Shown here in pieces: positions 8,781 to 18,102 of a stretch of DNA of 58,049 nt. The translations under genes were made by a program, and so were the position numbers. The stretch is from assembly GCA_002436415.1 (NCBI GenBank), contig DJMA01000054.1:1-58049 (forward strand), given 5' to 3'. The number at the start of each line of letters is the position of its first letter. Position 1 is the stretch's first letter. The notes under the pieces were generated by a model, which worked only from the letters and a program-made list of their open reading frames with translations, searched no databases and had not been told where the DNA came from. The stretch comes from Bdellovibrionaceae bacterium UBA6502 (GTDB taxonomy: Bacteria > Bdellovibrionota > Bdellovibrionia > Bdellovibrionales > UBA840).

Positions 8781-9815
8781 ATGAGTCAGGTTTTATCACA
8801 AAGTGAAGTAGACGCCCTCTTAGCCGCAGTTTCTGACGGTGGCTTTGATGAGGACGAAGGCGGTGGCGCTGGTGGAGTCGAAGCCAGCGGTGGTGGCGGC
8901 GGCGGAGCAGGTTCTGCAGCGGCAACGGATGCCAACGTAGTTGTTTATGATTTGACCTCTCAGGATCGAATCATTCGCGGACGTTTACCACAGTTGGAAG
9001 TAATTTATGAAAGGTTTATGAGAACCTTTCGAGTTTCTCTATCCAATGCATTACGTAGAATTGCTTCGATTAACTTAGCGAGTACAGATTTTCTAAAGTT
9101 TGGTGAATTTATCAATACACTGCCGATGCCGACTTGTATGAGTGTTATTCGTTTTAATACTTTACGTGGTTCCTCGCTTTTGGTGATTGAAAGTAAATTG
9201 GCTTACGCTTTAGTGGATAGTTTTTTTGGCGGAGCAGAAAGACCTTATACAAAAATTGAAGGTAAAGACTTTACTCCGATTGAGTTATCGATTGTTCGAA
9301 GAGTTGTAGATTTAGCAATTGGTGAGTTAGAAGCAGCATGGGCATCCGTGCATAAGATCGATGCCAGTTTTGTTCGTACCGAAATTAACCCGCAGTTTGT
9401 GGGGATTGTTCCACCAACAGATGTGGTGGTTGCCTCTACTTTTGATGTGGAATTAGAAAATGCAAATGGAACCATTACTATTGTTATTCCGTATGCAACG
9501 ATTGAACCTATTAAGCAAAAACTAAGTTCTGGTTTTCAGGTGGAATCGGATCAAACGGATAGAAAGTTGTGGTCGAGTATTATTAGACAACAATTAAAGT
9601 CTACTGAAACGGAAGTATTGGTAGAGCTTGGAAATACAAAAATCACTCTTGCTGATTTGATGGAGTTAAAAGAAGGGGATGTAATTCCTTTGGATCAAGA
9701 TGCAACGGGTGAATTAACAGTGCAGGTAGAAGAAGTTCCGAAGTTCAAAGCTTACTATGGTGTAAGTCACGGAAACTGCGCTGTGCAGGTTACTAAAGTA
9801 ATAAAAGACGATTAA
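8781..9815 (+). CDS. fliM: Flagellar motor switch protein FliM
   Basis: FliM is the C-ring switch protein that binds phosphorylated CheY, FliG and FliN. The N-terminal SQSEVDALLAAV is the CheY-binding peptide. A Gly/Ala-rich linker (about residues 20-48) joins it to the middle domain (ERFMRTFRVSLSNALRRIA, ending LLVIESKLAYALVDSFFGG), and the C-terminal FliN-like SpoA domain (VLVELGNTKITLADLMELK) follows. At 344 residues it is of normal length. GAAGGTAGGA precedes the ATG. Confidence 0.97.
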   Translation: MSQVLSQSEVDALLAAVSDGGFDEDEGGGAGGVEASGGGGGGAGSAAATDANVVVYDLTSQDRIIRGRLPQLEVIYERFMRTFRVSLSNALRRIASINLASTDFLKFGEFINTLPMPTCMSVIRFNTLRGSSLLVIESKLAYALVDSFFGGAERPYTKIEGKDFTPIELSIVRRVVDLAIGELEAAWASVHKIDASFVRTEINPQFVGIVPPTDVVVASTFDVELENANGTITIVIPYATIEPIKQKLSSGFQVESDQTDRKLWSSIIRQQLKSTETEVLVELGNTKITLADLMELKEGDVIPLDQDATGELTVQVEEVPKFKAYYGVSHGNCAVQVTKVIKDD

Positions 9816-9838
9816 GTTTGGGATATTAAGGAGGCGTT

Positions 9839-10243
9839 ATGTCTGACGATACTAATTTAGCAGCAGTTGCCGAAGCTTTGGCCGCATCAATGGATGATGA
9901 TGAAAATCCAATGGAAGGCGGTGACGATTTTGGTGGTGGAGCTCCTGGGGCAGGAGATGGAATGTCTGCTGATGAACGTCACGATCGCAATCTAGATTTA
10001 ATTTTAGATATACCATTAAAGGTTACGGTGGAACTTGGCCGTACAAAAATGATGGTTTCTGAGTTATTAAATCTTGGTCAGGGAAGTGTGATTGAGTTAA
10101 ACAAACTTGCTGGGGAAGCACTAGAGATCCTAGTGAATGATAAGCTAGTGGCTCGCGGTGAGGCAGTTGTGGTAAATGAAAAATTCGGGGTACGCCTGAC
10201 GGATATCATTAGCCCGCAAGAACGCGTTCAACAACTAGGCTAA
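9839..10243 (+). CDS. fliN: Flagellar motor switch protein FliN
   Basis: FliN is the small C-ring protein that polymerises at the base of the switch and helps dock export cargo. The N-terminal 55 residues are acidic and Gly-rich. The SpoA domain then reads VTVELGRTKMMVSELLNLG, GSVIELNKLAGE and VNDKLVARGEAVVVNEKFG, which is diagnostic. AGGAGG lies just before the ATG. Confidence 0.97.
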   Translation: MSDDTNLAAVAEALAASMDDDENPMEGGDDFGGGAPGAGDGMSADERHDRNLDLILDIPLKVTVELGRTKMMVSELLNLGQGSVIELNKLAGEALEILVNDKLVARGEAVVVNEKFGVRLTDIISPQERVQQLG

Positions 10244-10281
10244 TTTTTAGAACTTTCAATTGCTAGGATGGCGAGGATCAA

Positions 10282-11538
10282 GTGAGTATAAAAGGACTTA
10301 TATCATTTATCATTGGATTGACTGCGGCAGTAAATTTAAATGCCGCAGGTGAAATTTTAAATAATGTACAACACCAAGAGAGCCAGTCTCACTTTAAGGT
10401 TGTTTACGAATTTAGTAATCCAGTGGATGAAAAAGATGTAAAGATTGAATTTATCAACAGCACCGTGCAGGTAAATGTTAAAGGTGCTGAGTTGGATCAA
10501 GATAAACGTTTTGATAAAGTATCTGATCCATTGGTAAAAAACCTTTATACCTTTAAGCCAGATCGCGACACTCTCGCATTAAGAATAAATTATGAGAAAA
10601 AATTTGATGTAGATAAATTTAAAGGACGTGTAGAGACCAAAATCGAAGGAAACCAACTAATCGTTTCCGTGGCTGATGGTCGTGCCGTACTATTGGGTAC
10701 TCTAGATAATATTCTTGAGGAACCTTCTAATCTGAATAATCAAAAAATTGAAGACAAGTACAAATATCTACAGTTAAAACTTACTGAAGACGAAGCGATT
10801 GCTCAAGAAAAAGCTCCGTCTGCAAAAGCTCCTGCTGTTATCTCAGCAGAAAACTTCGAGAACAAAATGCAAACTCAGCTTAAATACGATGCTAGCGATA
10901 GTATCGCTGAGGATATTCCAGTGGTTCATCAAGCGCCGATTCGAAAGAAAGAAGGTCCGATTAAGGTTCGAAGTATTCGAGGTATCAGTAGTGATGATAA
11001 AGTTTTACTAGAAGAAGATGTAAGTCTGGAAGAACAAGATTTTAAAGGTAAAAAAGAATCTGAAATTCCTGTATTTGGCACAAAAGTAAAGAAAAGCGAA
11101 AAGAAAAATGAGAGTCCAATGGGTGGTTTAATGAGTGGGTTATTGATTATTGCAGGACTACTATTGGGTGGTTTTCTTTTCTTAAGGCAATATGCAAACA
11201 AGAAGCGAAAAGAGCAGAAACATCACACGATTAAAGTACTCACTCAGCATCATTTAGGACCGAAAAAATCTTTAATGATTTTACGAGTAGCCGGCGAGTC
11301 GATGCTCGTGGGAGTTACCGATCACAACATCAACCTAATAAAGCCTTTAAGTCTTTTAGATGAAGAGATTGAAGAAATGGAAGAAGATGCTTCTTTTGAT
11401 AAGCGTTTAAGTTCTGCCAATATTAACGAAGAAATCGGTATGGGTATGGACTTCGAAGAAGAGGAAGAAGAAGAATTTAATATTCGTGGAATCAAGGATT
11501 TAGTAAAAAATCGTCTTTCTGGAATGAAGGAGCTGTAG
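10282..11538 (+). CDS. fliO: FliO-like flagellar export protein with a long N-terminal exported domain
   Basis: FliO assists assembly of the FliP ring in the flagellar export gate. The recognisable FliO part is near the C-terminus: a membrane helix (about residues 280-300), then KRKEQKHHTIKVLTQHHL, LMILRVAGESMLVGVT and an acidic tail. Before it lie a signal-like start and about 250 extra residues. The first 120 of these resemble an AMIN-type beta domain (HFKVVYEFSNPVDEKDVKI). Typical FliO proteins have 100-220 residues, so 418 is large. The position between fliN and fliP supports the name. It starts with GTG; GCGAGG is upstream. Confidence 0.8.
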   Translation: MSIKGLISFIIGLTAAVNLNAAGEILNNVQHQESQSHFKVVYEFSNPVDEKDVKIEFINSTVQVNVKGAELDQDKRFDKVSDPLVKNLYTFKPDRDTLALRINYEKKFDVDKFKGRVETKIEGNQLIVSVADGRAVLLGTLDNILEEPSNLNNQKIEDKYKYLQLKLTEDEAIAQEKAPSAKAPAVISAENFENKMQTQLKYDASDSIAEDIPVVHQAPIRKKEGPIKVRSIRGISSDDKVLLEEDVSLEEQDFKGKKESEIPVFGTKVKKSEKKNESPMGGLMSGLLIIAGLLLGGFLFLRQYANKKRKEQKHHTIKVLTQHHLGPKKSLMILRVAGESMLVGVTDHNINLIKPLSLLDEEIEEMEEDASFDKRLSSANINEEIGMGMDFEEEEEEEFNIRGIKDLVKNRLSGMKEL

Positions 11539-12285
11539 TTGAAAAAGTCCATCTTGTTTTTCATCGCTCTAACTTTCGGCTTTTGCCTGGAGAGTTTCGC
11601 TCAGGGTGTGAGTTTACCCAATATCAACATTGGAATGCAGTCTTTAGATAAACCGGAAGACATTGTAAGTAGTATTAAAATATTACTTATGATTACTGTA
11701 CTTACATTAGCTCCAGCCATACTTATTATGATGACTGGTTTTACAAGAATTGTAATTGTACTTTCCTTTACGAGACAAGCAATAGGTACGCAACAAATGC
11801 CACCCAATCAGTTGTTAATTGGTTTGGCACTGTTTTTAACTTTCTTTGTGATGCAACCGCATTTTAGTGAGCTGAATTCGAAAGCGGTTCAGCCTTTCTT
11901 GGAGGGTAAAATCAACCAGGAGCAGGCTGTGGATGCAGCGCTTTTACCAATGCGCAGGTTTATGTTTAACCAAACCAGAGATTCAGATCTGTCATTATTT
12001 TTAAAATTGTCAAAGGCAGAAGCTCCCAAAACAAGAGCTGACGTAGCAACAACAGTTTTAATTCCAGCTTTTATTATTTCTGAATTAAAGACGGCCTTCC
12101 AGATAGGTTTTATCATTTATCTTCCATTTTTAGTTATCGATATGGTTGTAGCCAGTGTGCTAATGGCAATGGGGATGATGATGTTACCACCTGTGGTTGT
12201 GTCATTGCCTTTTAAAATTATGTTATTTGTTTTAGTAGACGGCTGGGGACTACTTGTTGGTTCAATGATCAAAAGTTTCGGATAA
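11539..12285 (+). CDS. fliP: Flagellar type III export gate protein FliP
   Basis: FliP forms the pentameric core of the export gate with FliQ and FliR. A cleavable signal peptide is followed by membrane helices. Family signatures include FTRIVIVLSFTRQAIGTQQMPPNQ, seen in part as FTRIVIVLSFTRQA, then PAFIISELKTAFQIGF and DMVVASVLMAMGMMMLPP. The start is TTG, immediately after the fliO stop codon, with AAGGAG inside the end of fliO, so translation is coupled. Confidence 0.96.
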   Translation: MKKSILFFIALTFGFCLESFAQGVSLPNINIGMQSLDKPEDIVSSIKILLMITVLTLAPAILIMMTGFTRIVIVLSFTRQAIGTQQMPPNQLLIGLALFLTFFVMQPHFSELNSKAVQPFLEGKINQEQAVDAALLPMRRFMFNQTRDSDLSLFLKLSKAEAPKTRADVATTVLIPAFIISELKTAFQIGFIIYLPFLVIDMVVASVLMAMGMMMLPPVVVSLPFKIMLFVLVDGWGLLVGSMIKSFG

Positions 12286-12295
12286 GGGGTAATTT

Positions 12296-12568
12296 ATGGG
12301 TGAAGATCTAATCTACAATTTAGGAGGAATGGCTCTTCGTACTACAGCGATGGTGGCAGCACCATTACTTTTATCAGCCCTTATCATTGGTTTGATGGTT
12401 TCCGTCTTTCAAGCGATCACGCAAATCAACGAGGCAACATTAACCTTCATTCCTAAAATCATTGTGGTTGGTATCGTTTTGACTTTAGGTGGCCCTTGGA
12501 TGGTTGATGAACTATCCCAATTTACAATTACACTTATGTCAAATATCGCAGAATACGTGAGGTATTAG
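12296..12568 (+). CDS. fliQ: Flagellar export gate protein FliQ
   Basis: FliQ is a two-helix inner-membrane subunit that packs around the FliP-FliR core. It has 90 residues, the usual length. The pattern LLLSALIIGLMVSVFQAITQ, then INEATLTFIPKI and GGPWM, is characteristic of the family. It lies ten bases after fliP and one base before fliR. Confidence 0.96.
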   Translation: MGEDLIYNLGGMALRTTAMVAAPLLLSALIIGLMVSVFQAITQINEATLTFIPKIIVVGIVLTLGGPWMVDELSQFTITLMSNIAEYVRY

Positions 12569-12569
12569 A

Positions 12570-13349
12570 TTGGGAAATTTGTTTCAATACAATGAAACAC
12601 AACTCCTAGCCTTCGTACTCGTGATGGTACGAATGGGCATTTTTCTTGGACTATGGCCAGTTCTCGGTACAAACAATGTTCCTAAAAATCTAAAAGTAAT
12701 CTTAGCGCTGGTTGTAAGCATGGTAATTTTTCCTCTTGTGGGATGGCAGCAAATTGCAACACAAATCGATTCTAATATGATCATTTGGTTGGTGGCCAAA
12801 GAGGTTGGAGTGGGGATGGTCTTGGTTTTTATGACTCATCTTATCTTTCAGACGGTCCAGGTTTGCGGTGAGATAGTTAGTGTTTCTATGGGTTTATCTA
12901 GTGCTCAGACTTTAAATCCTGTGAGTGGAAGTAGAGAGTCCATCATTAGTCAATTTCAGCTACTACTGGTATCTGTATTTTTTCTGACCATAAACGGTCA
13001 CCATGTATTTTTCTCAGGTTTAATGCAATCTTACGAGCTGGTTCCTTTAGGGGAGGATGCCATTTCATTAATTAGTGGAAAGGATTTAGCGCATATTTTA
13101 CAGCTAGTTTGTGAGATAGGCTTAAAACTATCAGCTCCCGTATTGGCAGCGATGTTTTTTTCAAACATTGCAATGGCCATTATTGGTAGAGCGGTTCCTC
13201 AAATCAATATTTTAATTACAAGTTTTCCAGTAAATATCCTACTTGGATTTGTAATTTTGATAGTAACTGTGCCGGCTTTCCTTTATGGATTTAAGTCGAG
13301 TATAGATATAGTCATGGATGACCTGTTCACTGTTTTAAAGTCCATGTAA
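12570..13349 (+). CDS. fliR: Flagellar export gate protein FliR
   Basis: FliR caps the FliP ring and completes the export pore. It has 259 residues with five or six membrane helices. Family segments include VRMGIFLGLWPVLG at the start and GLSSAQTLNPVSG, and the C-terminal INILITSFPVNILLGF is typical. The start is TTG, one base after the fliQ stop, so the two are coupled. Confidence 0.95.
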   Translation: MGNLFQYNETQLLAFVLVMVRMGIFLGLWPVLGTNNVPKNLKVILALVVSMVIFPLVGWQQIATQIDSNMIIWLVAKEVGVGMVLVFMTHLIFQTVQVCGEIVSVSMGLSSAQTLNPVSGSRESIISQFQLLLVSVFFLTINGHHVFFSGLMQSYELVPLGEDAISLISGKDLAHILQLVCEIGLKLSAPVLAAMFFSNIAMAIIGRAVPQINILITSFPVNILLGFVILIVTVPAFLYGFKSSIDIVMDDLFTVLKSM

Positions 13350-13393
13350 ATACGGCATAATGTACTAGGGAAGCGAGTTCTAGGAAGGAACCA

Positions 13394-14458
13394 ATGGCAG
13401 ACGATTCAGGAGAAAAAACTGAAGAAGCTACAGCCCAGCGAAGAGAAGATTTTCGAAAACGCGGGCAAGTAGCACAAACCAAGGAATTGGGATCATTTCT
13501 CACCTTGATTGGTGCGTGTGCTTCTATTTGGTTGCTTGGTGCCTTTTGGATGGAGCAAATTTCTGAACTCATTCAAGTGATCTTTTCTGATTACGTTCAT
13601 GCACATACAAGAATTGAAGATCATAAAATTGCAAGTTTATTTGCCTTAAAGAAAATGGCATTTTTATTGGGACCTGTTTTTTTAATCGCCTTGATTTTAG
13701 CGATGACTAGCAGTTTGGTTCAAGTTGGAATTCTTTATAATGAAGAAGCTCTAAAGCCAGATCTGAAAAAAATTGATCCTATCTCTGGATTAAAAAGAAT
13801 TTTTTCAATGAAGTCGGTAGTAGAAGGTGTAAAGGCAGTTGCAAAAGTATCTGTGGTGGCATTTATCGTCTACTTAATTTTGAAGGATGAAATCAACACA
13901 GTTCCGGTTTTGGTTGAATTCACAGTTCAGCAACTTTTTGCTTACTTCGGCGATGTAACCGTAAAATTGATTGGTGCGGTTGGTATGTTTATGGGAATCC
14001 TGGCGGCTGCGGATTATGGTTTTCAAAGGTTTGACCTTGAAAAGCAAATGCGCATGACCAAACAAGAAGTAAAAGAAGAACACAAAAATCGTGAGGGTGA
14101 TCCATTAATTAAATCAAGAATTCGTAGAACGCAAAGAGAAATGGCGAACAAGCGAATGATGTCTGATGTTCCTAAGGCAGATGTAATTGTAACCAACCCG
14201 ACTCATATAGCAGTTGCTATCAAGTACGAACAAGGATGGATGGCGCCGATGGTGATTGCTATGGGTGCAGATAAAGTGGCAGAAAAGATTAAAGCCATTG
14301 CTAAAGAAAATAAAATCCCAGTGGTGGAGAACAAGCCGCTGGCTAGGACAATATTTAAAACTTTAAAAGTGGGAAGTGTAATCCCACGTGAGCTATTTCA
14401 GTCCGTGGCTGAGGTATTAGCTTACGTTTACAAGTTGAAGAAGAAGGTTAGAGTTTAA
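13394..14458 (+). CDS. flhB: Flagellar export switch protein FlhB
   Basis: FlhB switches export specificity from rod/hook to filament substrates by self-cleavage. The N-terminus EKTEEATAQRREDFRKRGQV is the conserved lead-in. Four membrane helices follow, then the autocleavage motif NPTH at residues 268-271 and the C-terminal ARTIFKTLKVGSVIPRELF. AGGAAGGAACC precedes the ATG. Its stop codon overlaps the ATG of flhA. Confidence 0.97.
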   Translation: MADDSGEKTEEATAQRREDFRKRGQVAQTKELGSFLTLIGACASIWLLGAFWMEQISELIQVIFSDYVHAHTRIEDHKIASLFALKKMAFLLGPVFLIALILAMTSSLVQVGILYNEEALKPDLKKIDPISGLKRIFSMKSVVEGVKAVAKVSVVAFIVYLILKDEINTVPVLVEFTVQQLFAYFGDVTVKLIGAVGMFMGILAAADYGFQRFDLEKQMRMTKQEVKEEHKNREGDPLIKSRIRRTQREMANKRMMSDVPKADVIVTNPTHIAVAIKYEQGWMAPMVIAMGADKVAEKIKAIAKENKIPVVENKPLARTIFKTLKVGSVIPRELFQSVAEVLAYVYKLKKKVRV

Positions 14459-16557
14459 TGGATGGAGTTTTAGATTTTCTAAGAAGATTTGAAAAGTTTA
14501 GCAAAAATACTGATTTGCTATTAGCCGCTGCTATGATGGCAATTTTAACGGTGATGATGTTACCGCTTCCATCTATTTTACTAGATTTGGCTTTGACGGT
14601 AGTTATTACTTTCAGCTTAGCGATTCTAGTCATTTCGATTTACACAGACCAAGCGTTGGATTTATCGATATTTCCGAGTTTACTCTTAATTAGCACCTTG
14701 GGAAGGCTGTCATTAAACGTAGCATCGACTCGTTTAATTTTAAGCGAAGGTCATGCGGGTGGTGATGCTGCTGGTGCAGTGATTCAAGCTTTTGGTAGTT
14801 TTGTTGTTGGTGACAATTATGTAATTGGTTTGATTGTATTCATTATTTTGGTGGTCATTAACTTTGTGGTTATCACTAAGGGCTCTGGTAGGGTTGCTGA
14901 GGTTGCGGCACGATTCACTTTAGATGCGATGCCTGGTAAACAGATGAGTATCGATGCTGATTTAAATGCTGGACTCATTTCAGAAGAAGAGGCCAGAAAG
15001 CGTCGAACAGAGATCGAACAACAAGCGGATTTCTACGGGGCAATGGATGGTGCCAGTAAGTTTGTAAGAGGAGATGCCATTGCAGGTATCATTATCACTC
15101 TTGTGAACGTAGTTGGTGGACTATTGATTGGAGTTTTACAGCGTGGTTTAGATTTAAGTACCGCCGCGGAAAACTACACAATGTTAACCATTGGTGATGG
15201 TTTGGTTTCTCAAATTCCAGCACTTTTAATATCAACCGCAGCCGGTATCGTCGTAACTAGAAGCTCTGGAACTAAGAAAAATTTAGGTTCTGAGATGACG
15301 ACTCAGTTAATGGCAAAACCAAAGGCTTTAGCCATTGTGGGAAGCATTCTTATTTTCTTGGGTTTAGTTCCTGGAATGCCTTTGTTTCCTTTTATGTTAA
15401 TGGGTTCATTGACTCTTTCGATTGCGTTTATTACCCACAAGTTTCGTGAAGACAATGCACTTAGAAAGCAAAAAGAGGAAATGGAACTGGCAGCTCAGCC
15501 TGAAAAAGAGAATATTGAATCTCTATTGCCATTGGATTTACTAGAGCTTGAGGTTGGCTATGGCCTAATTAATGTTGTTGAGTCTGAGGAATCGGGTGAT
15601 CTTCTCGAGCGAATCGTTAGTATTCGTAAGCAATTTGCTTTGGATCTAGGGATTGTTGTTCCGAGCATTCATATTAGAGATAATTTGCAATTAGAACCTG
15701 GTGAATATCGTTTCTTAATTAAAGGTAACAAAATTGGTGGCGGAACATTGATGCCAGAAAACCTATTAGCAATGGATCCAGGAAATGTGCTTAAGGAAAT
15801 TCGCGGTATTCCAACTAAAGAGCCGGCGTTTGGCCTTGATGCAATGTGGGTACATAAAAACTTAAAAGAAGAAGCAGAAATCTCTGGCTACACGGTTGTT
15901 GATTTACCTACTGTGATTGCAACTCATTTGACAGAAATGTTGAGAACTCACTCTCATGAATTAATGGGTAGACAAGAAGCTTCTGCTCTGGTGGAAAACT
16001 TTAAAGAGATCTATCCAAAAATTGTTGAGGACTTGGTACCAGACATCTTACCTCTTGGCACTGTGGTTCAAGTACTTCAAGGTTTGTTAAAAGAACAAGT
16101 TTCTATCAGAGATCTTCGTACTATTTTTGAAACTTTAGCGGATGAAGGTCATAAGACAAAACAAGTTGAAAACTTGGTGGAAAGTTGTCGAAAAGCTTTA
16201 GCTAGAGCGATTACAGAAAAATTATTAAATGAAGAGGGAATGATTCCAGTTTTGAGTCTTTCTCCTTATCTAGAAGAAACAGTTAGTAATAGTTTGTTGC
16301 AAACAGAAGATGGAATTCAATTAGTGATGGATCCTCATGTGGCACAAAACATGATTACTGAAATTGCAAAAATGATCGAGACAAACCCAGAGATCGCGGG
16401 CCAACCAGTATTGCTTACAAGCCCAAGCATTCGTCGTCACATTCGTAGATTGACGGAGCGCTTTATTCCGCAGTTACAAGTGGTTTCACATAATGAATTA
16501 AGTATTGATGCCAATATCTCAAGTGTTGGTACGGTAGAGGTAAGCTATGCAAGTTAG
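14458..16557 (+). CDS. flhA: Flagellar export protein FlhA
   Basis: FlhA is the nonameric export-gate component that uses the proton gradient and docks chaperone-substrate complexes. It has eight membrane helices in the first 330 residues, and the family signature STLGRLSLNVASTRLILSEG appears near residue 80. The 350-residue cytosolic domain includes LLPLDLLELEVGYGLI. At 699 residues it has the usual length. The ATG shares a base with the flhB stop (TAATG), and the end overlaps flhF by 11 bases. Confidence 0.97.
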   Translation: MDGVLDFLRRFEKFSKNTDLLLAAAMMAILTVMMLPLPSILLDLALTVVITFSLAILVISIYTDQALDLSIFPSLLLISTLGRLSLNVASTRLILSEGHAGGDAAGAVIQAFGSFVVGDNYVIGLIVFIILVVINFVVITKGSGRVAEVAARFTLDAMPGKQMSIDADLNAGLISEEEARKRRTEIEQQADFYGAMDGASKFVRGDAIAGIIITLVNVVGGLLIGVLQRGLDLSTAAENYTMLTIGDGLVSQIPALLISTAAGIVVTRSSGTKKNLGSEMTTQLMAKPKALAIVGSILIFLGLVPGMPLFPFMLMGSLTLSIAFITHKFREDNALRKQKEEMELAAQPEKENIESLLPLDLLELEVGYGLINVVESEESGDLLERIVSIRKQFALDLGIVVPSIHIRDNLQLEPGEYRFLIKGNKIGGGTLMPENLLAMDPGNVLKEIRGIPTKEPAFGLDAMWVHKNLKEEAEISGYTVVDLPTVIATHLTEMLRTHSHELMGRQEASALVENFKEIYPKIVEDLVPDILPLGTVVQVLQGLLKEQVSIRDLRTIFETLADEGHKTKQVENLVESCRKALARAITEKLLNEEGMIPVLSLSPYLEETVSNSLLQTEDGIQLVMDPHVAQNMITEIAKMIETNPEIAGQPVLLTSPSIRRHIRRLTERFIPQLQVVSHNELSIDANISSVGTVEVSYAS

Positions 16558-18088
16558 AAAGTTTGAAGCAAATAGTATGCAAGAGGCTTTGGCTATGGTG
16601 AAAAAGCACCTAGGGCCAGAAGCTGTGATTCTTGCTGCCAGAGACAACAAGGGTTCTTTTGGTTTGAAGGGAGAATCTAGTGTTGAGGTAACCGCAGCAG
16701 TCTCTGAAGCCAAGCTTCAACAGCATCAATATGCTCTTAGTCGATTGCGAGATCAAGATCGTGAAAAGGTAATGAGCAGCCCAGCTAGCCAGCAAAAGAA
16801 ATTCATCGAAAAAAGTGTGAGTCGTTTTTTACCAAAGGAAGAAATGGGATTACGTGCTCGTCAGTACATCGATATTTTAGACGATGAAGAACATTCACAA
16901 GATGATTTAGTGAATAAGTCGACGCCAAGCACACAAAGTTTGCAAAGACCGACAGCCTCTAGTAATGCCTATCGTCAACAAGGGCAAATGCAAAAAATTA
17001 AAGAGCTTGCTGCTCAAGAACAAAAAGCTTTACCGGAGACAAAGACTCCTAAAAGAGAATCAAGCATTTCCGATAATGCTAGAAGGGTAAAAGAGGCGAC
17101 CCAAAATGCATTAAGTGCATTTTCAAAAGACTTTGATGAAGAGCCAAAGCAAACAAAAGCAAATAATGTAAGACGAAAAACGGAATCAGCAAGTCGTGAA
17201 ATTAACGAATTAAAACGCCAGATTGCCAGTCTTGAAAAATTGGTTCAAAATTTTCGAGATGTGCCACAAAGTTTTATTCCTTCTCACCCAGGTGCCAATC
17301 ACGAAATCCCTTACGAGTTGAGTTCGGCTTATGAAAGACTTTTACGAAAAGGCATAGAAGAAAAATACGCTTGTGATTTAATTTTGGGAGCAAAGAAGAA
17401 TATCGCCAAAGAAAAATGGCAAAAAAGCTCTATTGTTAACGGCTATCTTGCCAAACAAATTATGGATAGCTTTCAGACGAAAAACTCTGTGGACAATGGC
17501 ATTCATGTTTTTGTTGGAAACTCAGCGAGTGGTAAGACTTCCAGTTTGATCAAGATGGCAGCGAGATTGGTTGTGACAGAAAGAAAGAGTGTCGCAATTC
17601 TAACCACCGATACAATGAAGTTAGGTGCTACTGAGCAACTAAAAATCTATGCAAAAATATTAAATGTTCCTTTTGGAATATTGAGAAGTGCTGAAGAGTG
17701 GCCTTCGGTATTAAACCAATTAAAGGATGTAGACTGCATTTTAGTAGACACTCCAGGGGTTGGTTTGAAGAGCTTGGAAGAGATTGAGTGGATCAAAAAG
17801 TCTATTCCTAGCGATTTACCAGTTCCAGCGAATGTGCATTTGGTTCAATCGGTTACTCTTAAAAACGCCGATGCAAAGGCTTATGCTGAAAAGTTTAAAG
17901 TTTTTAATTTTGAAGACATCATATTCACAAAACTAGATGAAACAACTCAACATGGCGCAATTTATAATCAATTCCGTAATCTAAACGTACCTGTTTTAGG
18001 TTTTGGAATTGGTACAAATTTACCAGAGGACTTTGAGTTTGCGACTAGCGAGAGAATTGTTGATTTATTGTTTCAGGTTTCGAAGTAG
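16547..18088 (+). CDS. flhF: Flagellar SRP-like GTPase FlhF
   Basis: FlhF is an SRP-family GTPase that places the flagellum at the cell pole. The N-terminal segment MQVRKFEANSMQEALAMVKK and LGPEAVILAAR are typical. A long charged, coiled-coil-rich middle (about residues 80-240) separates it from the NG domain with P-loop GNSASGKTSS, LTTDTMKLGATEQL, DTPG and TKLDE. The P-loop has Ser-Ala where Pro-Thr is common, but the GK[ST] core is intact. FlhF together with FlhG predicts one or a few polar flagella. Confidence 0.94.
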   Translation: MQVRKFEANSMQEALAMVKKHLGPEAVILAARDNKGSFGLKGESSVEVTAAVSEAKLQQHQYALSRLRDQDREKVMSSPASQQKKFIEKSVSRFLPKEEMGLRARQYIDILDDEEHSQDDLVNKSTPSTQSLQRPTASSNAYRQQGQMQKIKELAAQEQKALPETKTPKRESSISDNARRVKEATQNALSAFSKDFDEEPKQTKANNVRRKTESASREINELKRQIASLEKLVQNFRDVPQSFIPSHPGANHEIPYELSSAYERLLRKGIEEKYACDLILGAKKNIAKEKWQKSSIVNGYLAKQIMDSFQTKNSVDNGIHVFVGNSASGKTSSLIKMAARLVVTERKSVAILTTDTMKLGATEQLKIYAKILNVPFGILRSAEEWPSVLNQLKDVDCILVDTPGVGLKSLEEIEWIKKSIPSDLPVPANVHLVQSVTLKNADAKAYAEKFKVFNFEDIIFTKLDETTQHGAIYNQFRNLNVPVLGFGIGTNLPEDFEFATSERIVDLLFQVSK

Positions 18089-18102
18089 GAGAAATTTAAA
18101 AA

